64,000 bases of DNA from an uncultured Bacteroidales bacterium (GCA_900321715.1 ONXC01000015.1:1-64000), one strand, 5' to 3'; positions 36,019 to 44,276 are shown, counted from the stretch's first letter. Notes: generated by a model not told the origin, from the letters alone. Numbers and translations are program-made.

Positions 36019-37419
36019 ATGAAAAGACTTCTTGTACTTGCCGCAGTGCTATTCGCTGCGCTGTCCTGCCGTCCCAAGGCAGAAGAGTATCCCATGTTCT
36101 GGACCTGGTTGGAGGACATCCCCTCCGTGGACGTGGAGGCAGCCTTTGCACATATGGAAGAGGCCGGCCTTGACGCCGTGATGCTTCACGCCGCCAGCGT
36201 GGAGGATTACGTGAAGGATGTGGAACTGGCAAGGGAGCACGGCATCAAAGTTTACGCATGGGTCTGGACCCTCAACCCGCCTCGGCAGGAGCGTCCCCAG
36301 ATGCTTCAGGAGCATCCTGACTGGTTCAGCGTGAACAGGCGCGGGGAGAGCGTGGCCGAAACAAAGGCCTACGTGAACTCCTACAAGTTCCTTTGCCCTG
36401 CCCTCCCGGAAGTGAGGGAGTACCTTGAAAAAAAGGTGGAGGAGATATGCGCCATAGATGGTGTGGAGGGCATCTGTCTTGACTACTGCCGCCTCATAGA
36501 CTGTGTCCTTCCCATCTCACTGGCATATAATTACAACCTGAAGCAGGATACGGAGGTGTGGCCGGAATATGACTATGGATATCATCCGGCCATGATAGAG
36601 CTGTTCATGAAGCAGTATGGGTATGACCCCAGGGAACAGGAAGACCCATCCCGTGACGCCAAGTGGTGCGCCTTCCGCAGCACTCAGATAACGGAGGTTG
36701 CCAACATGATGTGTGAGGTTGCCCACAAGGCCGGAAAGAAAGTCACGGCTTCTCCGTTTGCAGCCGCAGGCCTTGCCAATTTCATGGTATTCCAGGACTG
36801 GCCCCAGTGGGACCTTGATATGGTTCATCCTATGGCATATACGGATTTCTACACAATGGATCCGTCCTTTGCCCGCGACGCAACGCTCAGTAACATAAAG
36901 GCCGCAGGGCCGGATGTAACCGTAATGTGCGGTGTAGATACTGAGCTTGGCGGAGACCCCCGGTTTATCTTTGACAAGATGGATGCGGCCTTCGGCGCAG
37001 GTGCAAAGGGCATCTCCCTCTACACCATCGAGGGCCTGAATTCGGCCGATTTACGCGCCCGCTTCAAGGTGTATGCCGACAGCCTTAGGACACTCCGGGC
37101 CGAAGGGAAACTGCCCGTAGCGCCTGGTACGGCCCCTTCCGTGAACCCCTTTGAGAACAAGTCCCTCATGGCCGTTGTAGAGCGCAACATGCAGCGCGTG
37201 ATTGCCGGCGAGGCCATCCATGAAAAGAGCGTGAACGGCATGATTCCCGATGATCCTTCACGCGTCTACCCCGCCCTTGACCTCACTGACTATACCCTTG
37301 TCAAGGAAACAGACCGCCTTAAGGTTTACGAAGTCACGGACCGCACCAGCGGTAAAACCATGCAGGTGTATTTTGTCCTTTACGGGAACCTCATTTCCGG
37401 CTGGGATGTAAGATTTTAA
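36019..37419 (+). CDS. Lipoprotein GHL10-like TIM-barrel protein (last gene of the operon)
   Basis: A 466-residue lipoprotein (lipobox ALSCR). Its barrel (about 25-365) resembles glycosyl-hydrolase-like family 10: FAHMEEAGLDAVMLHAAS, GIKVYAWVWTLNPP, HPDWFSVNRRGES, CPALPEVREYLEKKVEEI, DGVEGICLDYCRL and VHPMAYTDFY. It is only distantly related to the two GHL proteins upstream. A C-terminal beta region of about 90 residues ends VYFVLYGNLISGWDV. It starts one base after the stop of the peptidase fusion. No terminator lies between its stop and the trp promoter 10 bases on, so the trp attenuator hairpin may also end this operon. Confidence 0.75.
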   Translation: MKRLLVLAAVLFAALSCRPKAEEYPMFWTWLEDIPSVDVEAAFAHMEEAGLDAVMLHAASVEDYVKDVELAREHGIKVYAWVWTLNPPRQERPQMLQEHPDWFSVNRRGESVAETKAYVNSYKFLCPALPEVREYLEKKVEEICAIDGVEGICLDYCRLIDCVLPISLAYNYNLKQDTEVWPEYDYGYHPAMIELFMKQYGYDPREQEDPSRDAKWCAFRSTQITEVANMMCEVAHKAGKKVTASPFAAAGLANFMVFQDWPQWDLDMVHPMAYTDFYTMDPSFARDATLSNIKAAGPDVTVMCGVDTELGGDPRFIFDKMDAAFGAGAKGISLYTIEGLNSADLRARFKVYADSLRTLRAEGKLPVAPGTAPSVNPFENKSLMAVVERNMQRVIAGEAIHEKSVNGMIPDDPSRVYPALDLTDYTLVKETDRLKVYEVTDRTSGKTMQVYFVLYGNLISGWDVRF

Positions 37420-37428
37420 AAATATTTC

Positions 37429-37459
37429 TTGCAAATTAGAATTCTATTCTCCATCTTTG
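37429..37459 (+). promoter_or_regulatory. Promoter of the trp leader
   Basis: TTG at 37429-37431, 20 bases, then CATCTTTG at 37452-37459 (one mismatch to TAnnTTTG). The expected transcript start falls at about 37465, almost on the first ATG of the leader peptide. Confidence 0.6.
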
Positions 37460-37466
37460 TAACAGA

Positions 37467-37517
37467 ATGAGAATGAGAATGAGCAACAATAACAATTGGT
37501 GGCGCACTTGCAGTTAG
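37467..37517 (+). CDS. trpL: trp leader peptide with tandem Trp codons
   Basis: A 16-codon frame encodes MRMRMSNNNNWWRTCS and stops at 37517. Two adjacent Trp codons (37497-37502) lie just before the first arm of the attenuator. Three in-frame ATGs (37467, 37473, 37479) are possible starts. When charged tRNA-Trp is scarce, a ribosome stalled on WW would cover the protector arm and free the antiterminator. The frame itself, its Trp codons and the paired segments are directly visible; expression is inferred. Confidence 0.85.
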   Translation: MRMRMSNNNNWWRTCS

Positions 37518-37587
37518 AACCTGTAAGTCGCTTCGCCGTAGTTATTATATAGAACAGCATGCTGACTTACAGTATGCTGTTTTTTTT
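37502..37587 (+). promoter_or_regulatory. Tryptophan transcription attenuator
   Basis: Four segments are visible. Segment 1 (37502-37513) pairs with segment 2 (37521-37531) over about 11 bases with one bulge. Segment 2 (CTGTAAGTC) pairs perfectly with segment 3 (GACTTACAG, 37564-37572). The terminator stem AACAGCAT/ATGCTGTT (37553-37560 with 37574-37581) encloses segment 3 and runs into eight T residues. Forming 2:3 therefore blocks the terminator, and 1:2 permits it, the classical ribosome-stalling logic. Confidence 0.88.
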
Positions 37588-37599
37588 GGTATAATACAA

Positions 37600-37655
37600 G
37601 GTCTGACGGACAAAACTTTTTCGACTCTGGAGAAAAAGTTTTAGTCCGGAAGACC
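37600..37655 (+). other. Long hairpin between attenuator and trpB
   Basis: A 15-bp stem with one bulged A (37608-37622 with 37632-37647) and a 9-base loop, topped up by an outer GGTCT/AGACC pair (37600-37604 with 37651-37655). No T-run follows on either strand, so it is not an obvious terminator. It would be present only in read-through mRNA. Confidence 0.6.
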
Positions 37656-37691
37656 GAAAAAAGAAAACAAAACTTTATAATAATAATAGTT

Positions 37692-39056
37692 ATGCGACAG
37701 AAAAAGTACATGCTTCCGGAATCGGAGATTCCTACGCACTATTTCAACATCCAGGCAATCATGCCCAACAAGCCGCTGCCTTTCCTTCACCCGGCAACAA
37801 AGCAGCCACTGAAGCCCGAGGACCTCTATCCCATCTTCTGCAAGGCCTGCGCCGACCAGGAACTGAACCAGACAGACGAGTGGATCCCCATCCCGGAACC
37901 CGTACGTGAGCAGTATGCCGCATACCGCTGTACCCCGCTGGTAAGAGCATATGAGCTGGAAGCAGCCCTGGGCACCCCTGCACACATCTTCTTCAAGAAC
38001 GAAAGCGTGAGCCCGGCCGGTTCTCACAAACTCAACTCTGCCATCGCCCAGGCATACTATGCCAAGGAGCAGGGAATCACCAACCTCACAACTGAAACCG
38101 GTGCGGGCCAGTGGGGCGGTGCGCTCAGCTATGCCACCAAGAAATTCGGCATAGACTGCGCCGTATATATGGTTAAGGTCAGCTATGAGCAGAAGCCTTT
38201 CCGCCGCTCAATCATGCAGGCTTTTGGCGCCGCCGTAACGCCTTCCCCGTCCATGAGTACCCGTGCCGGTAAAGACATCCTTACAGCCAACCCCAACGAC
38301 CGCGGCTCCCTTGGCTGCGCCATATCCGAGGCCATCGAACTTGCCGTAAGCACCCCTAACTGCAAATACGCCCTTGGATCTGTGCTCAATCACGTGTGCC
38401 TGCACCAGACGGTTATCGGCCTTGAGGCAGAGAAACAGATGGCCCTGACCGGCGAATATCCGGACATAGTGATTGCCTGCTTTGGCGGCGGCTCCAACTT
38501 CTGCGGCCTGGCCCTGCCGTTCATGCGTCACAACATTCAGGATGGCAAGAAAACCCGCTTCATTGCGGCCGAGCCTTACTCCTGCCCCAAGCTCACCAAG
38601 GGTAAATTCGAGTACGACTTTGGCGACGAAGCCGGTATGACTCCCCTCCTCCCCATGTTCACCCTTGGCCACACCTTCAAGCCCGCATCCATCCATGCCG
38701 GCGGTCTCCGCTACCATGGCGCAGGCGTCATCCTCTCCCAGCTGATGAAAGACGGATATATGGAAGCCGTTGACATTGAGCAGCTTGATTCCTTCAAGGC
38801 CGGCGTCCTGTTTGCCCAGACGGAGGGCATCATCCCCGCACCGGAAAGCTGCCACGCCATTGCAGCCACCATCACGGAGGCCCTGAAATGCAAGGAAACC
38901 GGCGAGGCAAAGACCATCCTCTTCAACCTCTCCGGCCACGGATTTGTGGATATGGGGGCCTACGACAGCTACTTCTCCGGCGAGATGCAGAACTACCACG
39001 TCTCCAAGGAAGACCTGGAGAAGTTCATTTCATCGGCCGATGCTCTTAACAAATAA
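37692..39056 (+). CDS. trpB: Tryptophan synthase beta chain, TrpB2 type (orphan)
   Basis: A 454-residue PLP enzyme that joins indole and serine to make tryptophan. The PLP lysine is K113 in SPAGSHKLNSA, the phosphate loop is ACFGGGSNFCG and the segment TTETGAGQWGGAL is present. The long N-terminal extension and overall length mark the TrpB2 class, which usually works without the alpha chain and can salvage indole. No other trp gene is nearby. The tandem-Trp attenuator directly upstream means its transcription responds to tryptophan supply. Its last 11 bases overlap the converging aroE gene. Confidence 0.93.
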   Translation: MRQKKYMLPESEIPTHYFNIQAIMPNKPLPFLHPATKQPLKPEDLYPIFCKACADQELNQTDEWIPIPEPVREQYAAYRCTPLVRAYELEAALGTPAHIFFKNESVSPAGSHKLNSAIAQAYYAKEQGITNLTTETGAGQWGGALSYATKKFGIDCAVYMVKVSYEQKPFRRSIMQAFGAAVTPSPSMSTRAGKDILTANPNDRGSLGCAISEAIELAVSTPNCKYALGSVLNHVCLHQTVIGLEAEKQMALTGEYPDIVIACFGGGSNFCGLALPFMRHNIQDGKKTRFIAAEPYSCPKLTKGKFEYDFGDEAGMTPLLPMFTLGHTFKPASIHAGGLRYHGAGVILSQLMKDGYMEAVDIEQLDSFKAGVLFAQTEGIIPAPESCHAIAATITEALKCKETGEAKTILFNLSGHGFVDMGAYDSYFSGEMQNYHVSKEDLEKFISSADALNK

Positions 39057-39783
39057 TTGAACGGGAAAGGGCCTCCAGATCGGGGGCCTCTCCTGTGAAG
39101 AGGCTGTAGCCGGCCACCGCCTGATGGAGGATCCACCGAAGGCCGCTGATATACCGCCGGCACGGGGCCGATGAGAGTGACGGACGCTTGTACTCCGCCT
39201 CAAGGACCACGGCGCCGCCAAGCGGCATTCCCGGCACAACGGGGGCTCCTCCGGGAATGGTATAGATGATAAGGTCCGGAGAAAGCGTGCCGATAGCATC
39301 CAGCGGAACGGCGTTACACGAATGGGCAGCTGCAAGTGCGGCTGCCTTTTCATATGTACGGTTGGCTATGGTGATGGTTCCGGAGCCAAGGATCTTAGCG
39401 CCGACAACGGCAGCCATTGCGGCCCCGCCGGCGCCTATGATAAGCGTATCCGACGGCTGGAAGCCGGTTTCACGGACAGCACCCACAACGCCGTCAACAT
39501 CCGTGTTGTAGCCGTGCAGAAGGCCGTCAGGGGCCTTTACCACAAGGTTTACGGCACCGCACTCCCTTGCTCCGTCGGACAACACATCAACCGCCCTGAA
39601 GGCATCCTGCTTGTATGGAGCGGTCACGTTGATGCCGTGATAATCGGCCAAAAAACGCGCCCAGGCTTCATCGAAGGGGGCGTCTATGAGGTCATAGGGG
39701 TATCGGCCTTCATAAGCCGCAGTGAAGAGGCGGGGACTGAGGGAACCCGCTACAGGATGGCCGATAAGTGCAAAGCGCTTCAT
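39046..39783 (-). CDS. aroE: Shikimate dehydrogenase
   Basis: A 245-residue NADP-dependent enzyme that reduces 3-dehydroshikimate to shikimate. The N-terminal substrate domain has the binding serines in IGHPVAGSLSPRLF and the NVTAPYKQDAF motif with catalytic lysine. The Rossmann domain has IIGAGGAAMAAV and ANRTYEKA. I use ATG 39783 (MKRFALIG), which overlaps the stop of the upstream flippase-like gene. The location next to trpB2 brings two aromatic amino-acid genes together, although on opposite strands. Confidence 0.93.
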   Translation of the reverse strand: MKRFALIGHPVAGSLSPRLFTAAYEGRYPYDLIDAPFDEAWARFLADYHGINVTAPYKQDAFRAVDVLSDGARECGAVNLVVKAPDGLLHGYNTDVDGVVGAVRETGFQPSDTLIIGAGGAAMAAVVGAKILGSGTITIANRTYEKAAALAAAHSCNAVPLDAIGTLSPDLIIYTIPGGAPVVPGMPLGGAVVLEAEYKRPSLSSAPCRRYISGLRWILHQAVAGYSLFTGEAPDLEALSRSIIC

Positions 39784-40766
39784 CTGCGGAGGAAGGTTTG
39801 GTGGATGTAGCACCACAGACCGGTCACGGCCTGGGACAGGAGCTGGGCCTCGTGGTTGAGGGTGGCGTAAATCATGCCGCTGCCTATGGGAATATCGTAG
39901 AGGGCCTGCATCACCGTTGCCACAGCCCCGTGATATGCTCCAAAGCCTCCGGGGACGGGGATTATGGTGGTAATGCTGCCGGTTACCATTAGGCCGAAGG
40001 CATCGGCCGATGTAAGGGTGGTAAACGGCTCTATATCATTGAGAGCCCACACTATCAGGGCACTGGTGAGCCAGAAACTGCCCCAGATTGAAACGGTGTA
40101 AAGGATGAACAGCCAGGGCTTTTCAAGCTTGCCGATTGTAGTGAGCCCACGGCCGATACCGCAGATAAAGATCCAGGCTTTTTCCCATATTCCACCCCTA
40201 TCCTGCATCCTCCGGCAAAGGAGGATAAAGGCTATGGCAAGGACCAAAATGGCTATCAGAGCCCAGGTCATTACTCCGCCTCCAAGCTGCAGATTGTCCT
40301 TCATTATGCCCCAGGAGCCCGCCAGGAAGATGACGGTACAGATAATAAGGACAATGGCATCCACGGCTTTTTCCGCGAGATATGTGCCGATTGCAGAGTA
40401 TACCGAGAGGTGTCTCCGGCCATCGGCCCCTTTGCCTGAATCCTTCACTATATAGCCGATTTTTATAGCCTCACCAAGCTTTGGAAGAACCAGATTGGCT
40501 ATGAAGCCTATCCCGTAGGCGTTAATTACATCGGTTTTGGTAATGGAGGGATCAAGGGGCTTTATAAGCATATGCCAACGGAGACCCCTCACAACTATGA
40601 ATATGCAGCCCACAACAAAGGACAGCGCTACGTAAATCCACTTGCATGTACGGAGCGCAGCCAGGAATTCCTTCCAGTCTATGGCTTTTATGCAAAACCA
40701 CACCAGGACCACGGCAACGGCGGTCCAGAAGAAGGACTTGAGGATATTTTTGACTTTATTGTCCAT
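39780..40766 (-). CDS. Flippase-like membrane protein (LPG synthase TM/UPF0104 family)
   Basis: A 328-residue protein with seven or eight membrane helices of the lysylphosphatidylglycerol-synthase transmembrane-region family. Typical features are VVRGLRWHMLIKPL near residue 60, GFIANLVLPKLGEAIKIGYI near 90 and the C-terminal IPVPGGFGAYHGA. Members move lipids or lipid-linked precursors across the membrane; the substrate here is unknown. I use the ATG at 40766; a GTG nine bases earlier is possible. It is translationally coupled to aroE by an overlap. Confidence 0.85.
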   Translation of the reverse strand: MDNKVKNILKSFFWTAVAVVLVWFCIKAIDWKEFLAALRTCKWIYVALSFVVGCIFIVVRGLRWHMLIKPLDPSITKTDVINAYGIGFIANLVLPKLGEAIKIGYIVKDSGKGADGRRHLSVYSAIGTYLAEKAVDAIVLIICTVIFLAGSWGIMKDNLQLGGGVMTWALIAILVLAIAFILLCRRMQDRGGIWEKAWIFICGIGRGLTTIGKLEKPWLFILYTVSIWGSFWLTSALIVWALNDIEPFTTLTSADAFGLMVTGSITTIIPVPGGFGAYHGAVATVMQALYDIPIGSGMIYATLNHEAQLLSQAVTGLWCYIHQTFLRR

Positions 40767-40774
40767 CGGCCTCA

Positions 40775-40813
40775 CAAAGGTAATGGAAAATCCGTAAATT
40801 ATGGTTATTTTTG
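40775..40813. promoter_or_regulatory. Divergent -7 elements for the flippase and PfkB-kinase genes
   Basis: On the minus strand TACCTTTG (40775-40782) faces the flippase gene. On the plus strand TATTTTTG (40806-40813) lies 18 bases before the kinase start. Both fit TAnnTTTG; the -33 parts are weak. Confidence 0.5.
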
Positions 40814-40831
40814 TAGGTAATCTGACCTTAT

Positions 40832-41848
40832 ATGAAATCTATCTTAGGCATAGGCAACGCCCTTACGGACATCCTGGCCGTCCTCCCGGACGACACCCTC
40901 CTCAAAAAATTCCACCTCCCGCTTGGCAGCATGCAGCACGTGGACATGGAAACCGGAGACCGCATCTGGGAAGAGCTCAAGCAGTACGGCGTCAAATACG
41001 TTCCCGGCGGCAGCGCGGCAAATACAATCACCTGCACGGCCATCTTCGGGATGGAGTCCGGCTTCCTTGGGAAAATCGGCAACGATGACCTTGGAAACCT
41101 TTTCAAGAGCACAATGGAGCAGTATGGCGTAAAGGCCCAGATGCTCTACTCTGAGAAATCTTCCGGCCGATGCATGGTGTTCATCACCGGAGCCAACGCA
41201 GAGCGCACTTTTGCCGATTACATGGGCGCCACCCTGGAACTGGGCCCCGATGACCTTGACGCTTCCTTCTTTGAGGGCTACGATTACTTCCACATTGAGG
41301 GATATCTGGTCCAGAACCAGGAGCTCATCTCAAAGGCGGCACGCCTTGCAAAGGCCGCAGGCTGCACCATCTCCATAGATATGGCTTCCTACAATGTGGT
41401 TGAGTCCAACGATGCCTTCTTCCACAATCTGGTAGAAAACTACGTGGACATTGTGTTTGCAAATGAATCTGAGGCAAAGGCGTTCACCAAGATGGAACCG
41501 CGTGATGCAATTGACGAACTAGCACGTCACTGCAAGATAGCTGTGGTGAAAGTTGGAAAGGCCGGATCCATGGTCAAGTCCGGGGATGAATACTACTTCA
41601 TAGAGCCCTGGCCGGCTACTCCAATTGATGCAACAGGTGCCGGAGATACCTATGCGGCAGGTTTCCTCTATGCCCACTCCCTTGGGATGCCGCTTCTTGT
41701 GTGCGGCCAGATAGGCTCCATCATTGCCGCAAAGGTGGTGGAGGTGATTGGCACCAAGATAGATATTCCCCGCTGGAGAGAAGCAAAAGATGAGATCCGC
41801 GCACTCATTGCTGCAAATTCCAATGACCCCCTGCCGCCCCTTAACTGA
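40832..41848 (+). CDS. PfkB-family kinase, adenosine kinase-like
   Basis: A 338-residue ribokinase-family (PfkB) enzyme. It has the N-terminal GIGNALTDIL, the substrate-binding GGSAANTITCTAIFG (near 58), and the C-terminal signature PIDATGAGDTYAAGF with catalytic D272. The closest relatives I recall in Bacteroidota are annotated as adenosine kinase; the sugar or nucleoside acceptor cannot be fixed from sequence. The stop overlaps the next gene (TGATG), so the two are co-translated. Confidence 0.85.
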   Translation: MKSILGIGNALTDILAVLPDDTLLKKFHLPLGSMQHVDMETGDRIWEELKQYGVKYVPGGSAANTITCTAIFGMESGFLGKIGNDDLGNLFKSTMEQYGVKAQMLYSEKSSGRCMVFITGANAERTFADYMGATLELGPDDLDASFFEGYDYFHIEGYLVQNQELISKAARLAKAAGCTISIDMASYNVVESNDAFFHNLVENYVDIVFANESEAKAFTKMEPRDAIDELARHCKIAVVKVGKAGSMVKSGDEYYFIEPWPATPIDATGAGDTYAAGFLYAHSLGMPLLVCGQIGSIIAAKVVEVIGTKIDIPRWREAKDEIRALIAANSNDPLPPLN

Positions 41849-42321
41849 TGAAGAAGTATCTTATAGTATTCCTTATATCCATGGTGCCGCTCATTGAGCT
41901 TCGCGGCGCCATTCCTTATGCCGTAGGCTTTGGCCTGCCCATAGTGCCCTCCATCATTGTTTCCGTGCTGGGAAACATGCTGCCCGTGCCGTTCATCTTC
42001 CTGTTTGCACGGCGCATACTGGACTGGGGCAAGGACAAGAAACTCATAGGCGGCTTCTGCCGCTGGTGCCTTGAGAAAGGAGAGAAGGGCGGCCGCAAGC
42101 TGGAGGCCAAGGCCGGCGCCGGGCTGTATGTAGCCCTGCTGCTGTTTGTGGGAATTCCCCTCCCGGGTACCGGCGCCTGGACCGGCACACTTGCCGCCAG
42201 CATCCTGGACATGGACTTCAAGAAAAGTGTCCTGTACGTGCTTCTGGGAGTCCTTCTTGCCGGCGCCATCATGCTCCTCGCTTCCCTGGGTGTCTTTGGA
42301 GCCATAGACCTCCTGCACTAG
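41848..42321 (+). CDS. Small multi-drug export-like membrane protein (COG2426)
   Basis: A 157-residue membrane protein with four hydrophobic segments, matching the COG2426 / Sm_multidrug_ex family: ISMVPLIELRGAIPYAVGFGLP at the N terminus and GIPLPGTGAWTGTLAASIL near 110. The family name comes from an old annotation and its true role is unknown. It overlaps the kinase gene by one base. Confidence 0.82.
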   Translation: MKKYLIVFLISMVPLIELRGAIPYAVGFGLPIVPSIIVSVLGNMLPVPFIFLFARRILDWGKDKKLIGGFCRWCLEKGEKGGRKLEAKAGAGLYVALLLFVGIPLPGTGAWTGTLAASILDMDFKKSVLYVLLGVLLAGAIMLLASLGVFGAIDLLH

Positions 42322-42334
42322 AGCCGCTTTTGGG

Positions 42335-42445
42335 GCCGTGGAGACAAACGCTTGATTTATAGCATATTATGCAAAAGAGGGTGCGAATATTCTCGCACCC
42401 TCTTTTGCATAAACACATCATAATCAGCACGTTATCTCCACGGGC
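42335..42445. repeat. REPIN-like palindrome, family 2, copy a
   Basis: The centre is a perfect inverted repeat with 18-base arms, ATGCAAAAGAGGGTGCGA (42369-42386) and its complement (42393-42410), around a 6-base loop. Weaker pairing extends about 35 bases outward on each side to GCCGTGGAGA and TCTCCACGGGC. The same core recurs at 44299. It may also terminate the upstream gene, since the right arm contains TCTTTT. Confidence 0.8.
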
Positions 42446-42461
42446 TGTTTTAAAATAATCG

Positions 42462-42474
42462 TGGACCAGGTCCA
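42462..42474. repeat. Palindrome TGGACCAGGTCCA
   Basis: The fourth copy of this 13-base palindrome in the window. It lies 16 bases outside a REPIN-like element, as at 9161 and (15 bases) 5942. The remaining bases up to 42694 contain two near-repeats AGTATCCGTTTCA / AGTATCCATTTCA (42482 and 42507) and no gene. Confidence 0.65.
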
Positions 42475-42694
42475 TATTCTAACAGTATCCGTTTCAATAG
42501 ACGTTATAGTATCCATTTCAGTTAATCTGCCTCAGAGATACATCAGAGGCACAGAAATGTGTTATAGTTAGATGTTTTGTCATAGGAAACATGCTGAACA
42601 TAACAAAAAACGGCCTCCTGCATAGTTGTAGAGAGGGTGAAAAATAAACGTTTCCTATAGTTGATAAACGGATAATTCTACTTTTCTTTGTGCC

Positions 42695-43612
42695 ATGAGA
42701 CACAATGATGGCACATTCTATCACTGTTATCAGCGGCCTAAGGACCGTGGTATAATCTTTTATACTGTTTCCGATCATCTTCTCTACTTTACCATTTTTT
42801 GCACTGTTATACCAAAGTATAGCGTCACGATACTCAAACTTGTCCAGATGCCGGACCATATTCACCACTCAATGATAGAGAATGGGTATGGCCATCTTGG
42901 TTCATGCCTGGATCTGATAACTTCACTCTTTGTGCGTGAATACAATAAAGCCCACGGCCGAAAAGGTCCCATGTTTGACACCCCATTCGGTCGTGCTCCC
43001 AAAAAGACAGACAAAAGCATACGCACCAACCTCACTTATCTGGACAACAATCCGGTGGAAAGGCAGTTGGTGACATGGGCGGAAGATTATAGGTGGAACT
43101 ACCTTGCATACGCCGTGTCGGATCATCCATTCTCTCAAAGAATTCTCCTTAGGAAGGCTTCAATGCCTCTCAGAATGGCATTGAAAATAGTGAAATCCCA
43201 CCATTCAAAAGGCCGATACCTTACGGGCACACTCCTTAAAAGATTGTTTGATTCACTTCCAGACAAGACAGAGTGTGAGCAGCTAACGGACTATATCATC
43301 AGCACCTATTCTGTTATAGACCATAAGGCAGCCACAAGCTATTTCAAATCATATGAGAATGAACTTATTACCGCCCATGCCAATACCGGAAGCGAATATG
43401 ATATCAAGGAGCATTTCATCGGCCGGTCTGATGCTTGTTACGTCAAGATGACAAGGACACTTCTTGCCTCCGGTATGGTGAAGGACATACATGATGTCTA
43501 TTCCATGACACCAGAAGAAAAACGCAAGGCATTCAGGTATTTGAATTCACGGATAGATGCTCCCGGGAAGCAGATTGCCGCTTTCCTTCACATTCCTCAA
43601 AAACAAGTTTAA
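42695..43612 (+). CDS. RAYT-like Y1 (HUH) transposase, copy 2
   Basis: A 305-residue relative of the protein at 8117: HUH motif MPDHIHHSM (near 51), NNPVERQLVTWAEDYRWNYLAYA with the candidate catalytic tyrosine, and the same C-terminal region (TGSEYDIKEHFIGRSDACY). Identity to copy 1 is moderate, so they are old paralogues rather than recent copies. It lies between two copies of a second palindrome family (42335 and 44277), together with ssb. I infer that each RAYT serves its own palindrome class. Confidence 0.82.
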   Translation: MRHNDGTFYHCYQRPKDRGIIFYTVSDHLLYFTIFCTVIPKYSVTILKLVQMPDHIHHSMIENGYGHLGSCLDLITSLFVREYNKAHGRKGPMFDTPFGRAPKKTDKSIRTNLTYLDNNPVERQLVTWAEDYRWNYLAYAVSDHPFSQRILLRKASMPLRMALKIVKSHHSKGRYLTGTLLKRLFDSLPDKTECEQLTDYIISTYSVIDHKAATSYFKSYENELITAHANTGSEYDIKEHFIGRSDACYVKMTRTLLASGMVKDIHDVYSMTPEEKRKAFRYLNSRIDAPGKQIAAFLHIPQKQV

Positions 43613-43659
43613 TCTTTCACAAATAATTCGTAAATTGCAATCAGTAAATCATTATCACT

Positions 43660-44259
43660 ATGGCACTGAACAAAGTAATGCTTATCGGTAACGTTGGAAA
43701 TGATCCCGAAGTCCGTTACCTTGAATCCAATCCCCAGAATCCCGCAACCAACGCAAAGGTTGCATCCTTCCGCCTTGCTACCACAGAGCGCTTCCGTGAC
43801 CGCAACGGAGAACTCCGTGAAAACACAGAGTGGCACAGCATTGTTGCATGGCGCAGCAATGCCGATCTTGCAGAAAAGTTCATTCACAAAGGCAGTCAGA
43901 TCTATGTTGAGGGCAAGCTCCGTACCCGTCAGTGGACAGATCAGACAGGCGCCAAACGTTTCACCACAGAAGTAGTTGCAGATACTATCCAGCTTCTTGG
44001 CAAGCGCCCTGAAGGAGATCAGCAGCAGGGTGGGTACCAGGGCGGCTATACATCGGCCCCCGGTTACAGTGCTCCCGCAGGCGCTCCAGTAGCCGGTCCG
44101 GCACCGGTTTCAGCACCCGCCGCATCCCCGGCACCCGTATCAGCCCCCGTGGCAGCACCAGTAGCAGGTCCGGCTCCAGCCTCACCTCAGCCGCAGGTTT
44201 CTCCGGACTACCAGGGCCCACTTCCGGCAGCAGAGCCTTCCGATGACCTTCCGTTCTAG
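43660..44259 (+). CDS. ssb: Single-stranded DNA-binding protein
   Basis: A 199-residue SSB. The OB fold (1-110) shows NKVMLIGNVGNDPEVRY, FRLATTERF, TEWHSIVAW and GSQIYVEGKLRTRQW. A low-complexity linker rich in Pro, Ala, Ser and Val (about 130-185) leads to the acidic tip PSDDLPF, which recruits replication and repair partners. It is longer than most Bacteroidota SSBs through the Pro-Ala linker, whose short repeats may vary between strains. It sits between the second RAYT and the second palindrome. Confidence 0.96.
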   Translation: MALNKVMLIGNVGNDPEVRYLESNPQNPATNAKVASFRLATTERFRDRNGELRENTEWHSIVAWRSNADLAEKFIHKGSQIYVEGKLRTRQWTDQTGAKRFTTEVVADTIQLLGKRPEGDQQQGGYQGGYTSAPGYSAPAGAPVAGPAPVSAPAASPAPVSAPVAAPVAGPAPASPQPQVSPDYQGPLPAAEPSDDLPF

Positions 44260-44276
44260 TTCTTCGCGTGGAGGTA

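Noticed and set aside
38208..38999. 263-codon minus-strand frame inside trpB
   Set aside because: Shadow of a conserved enzyme gene; composition matches an antisense translation.
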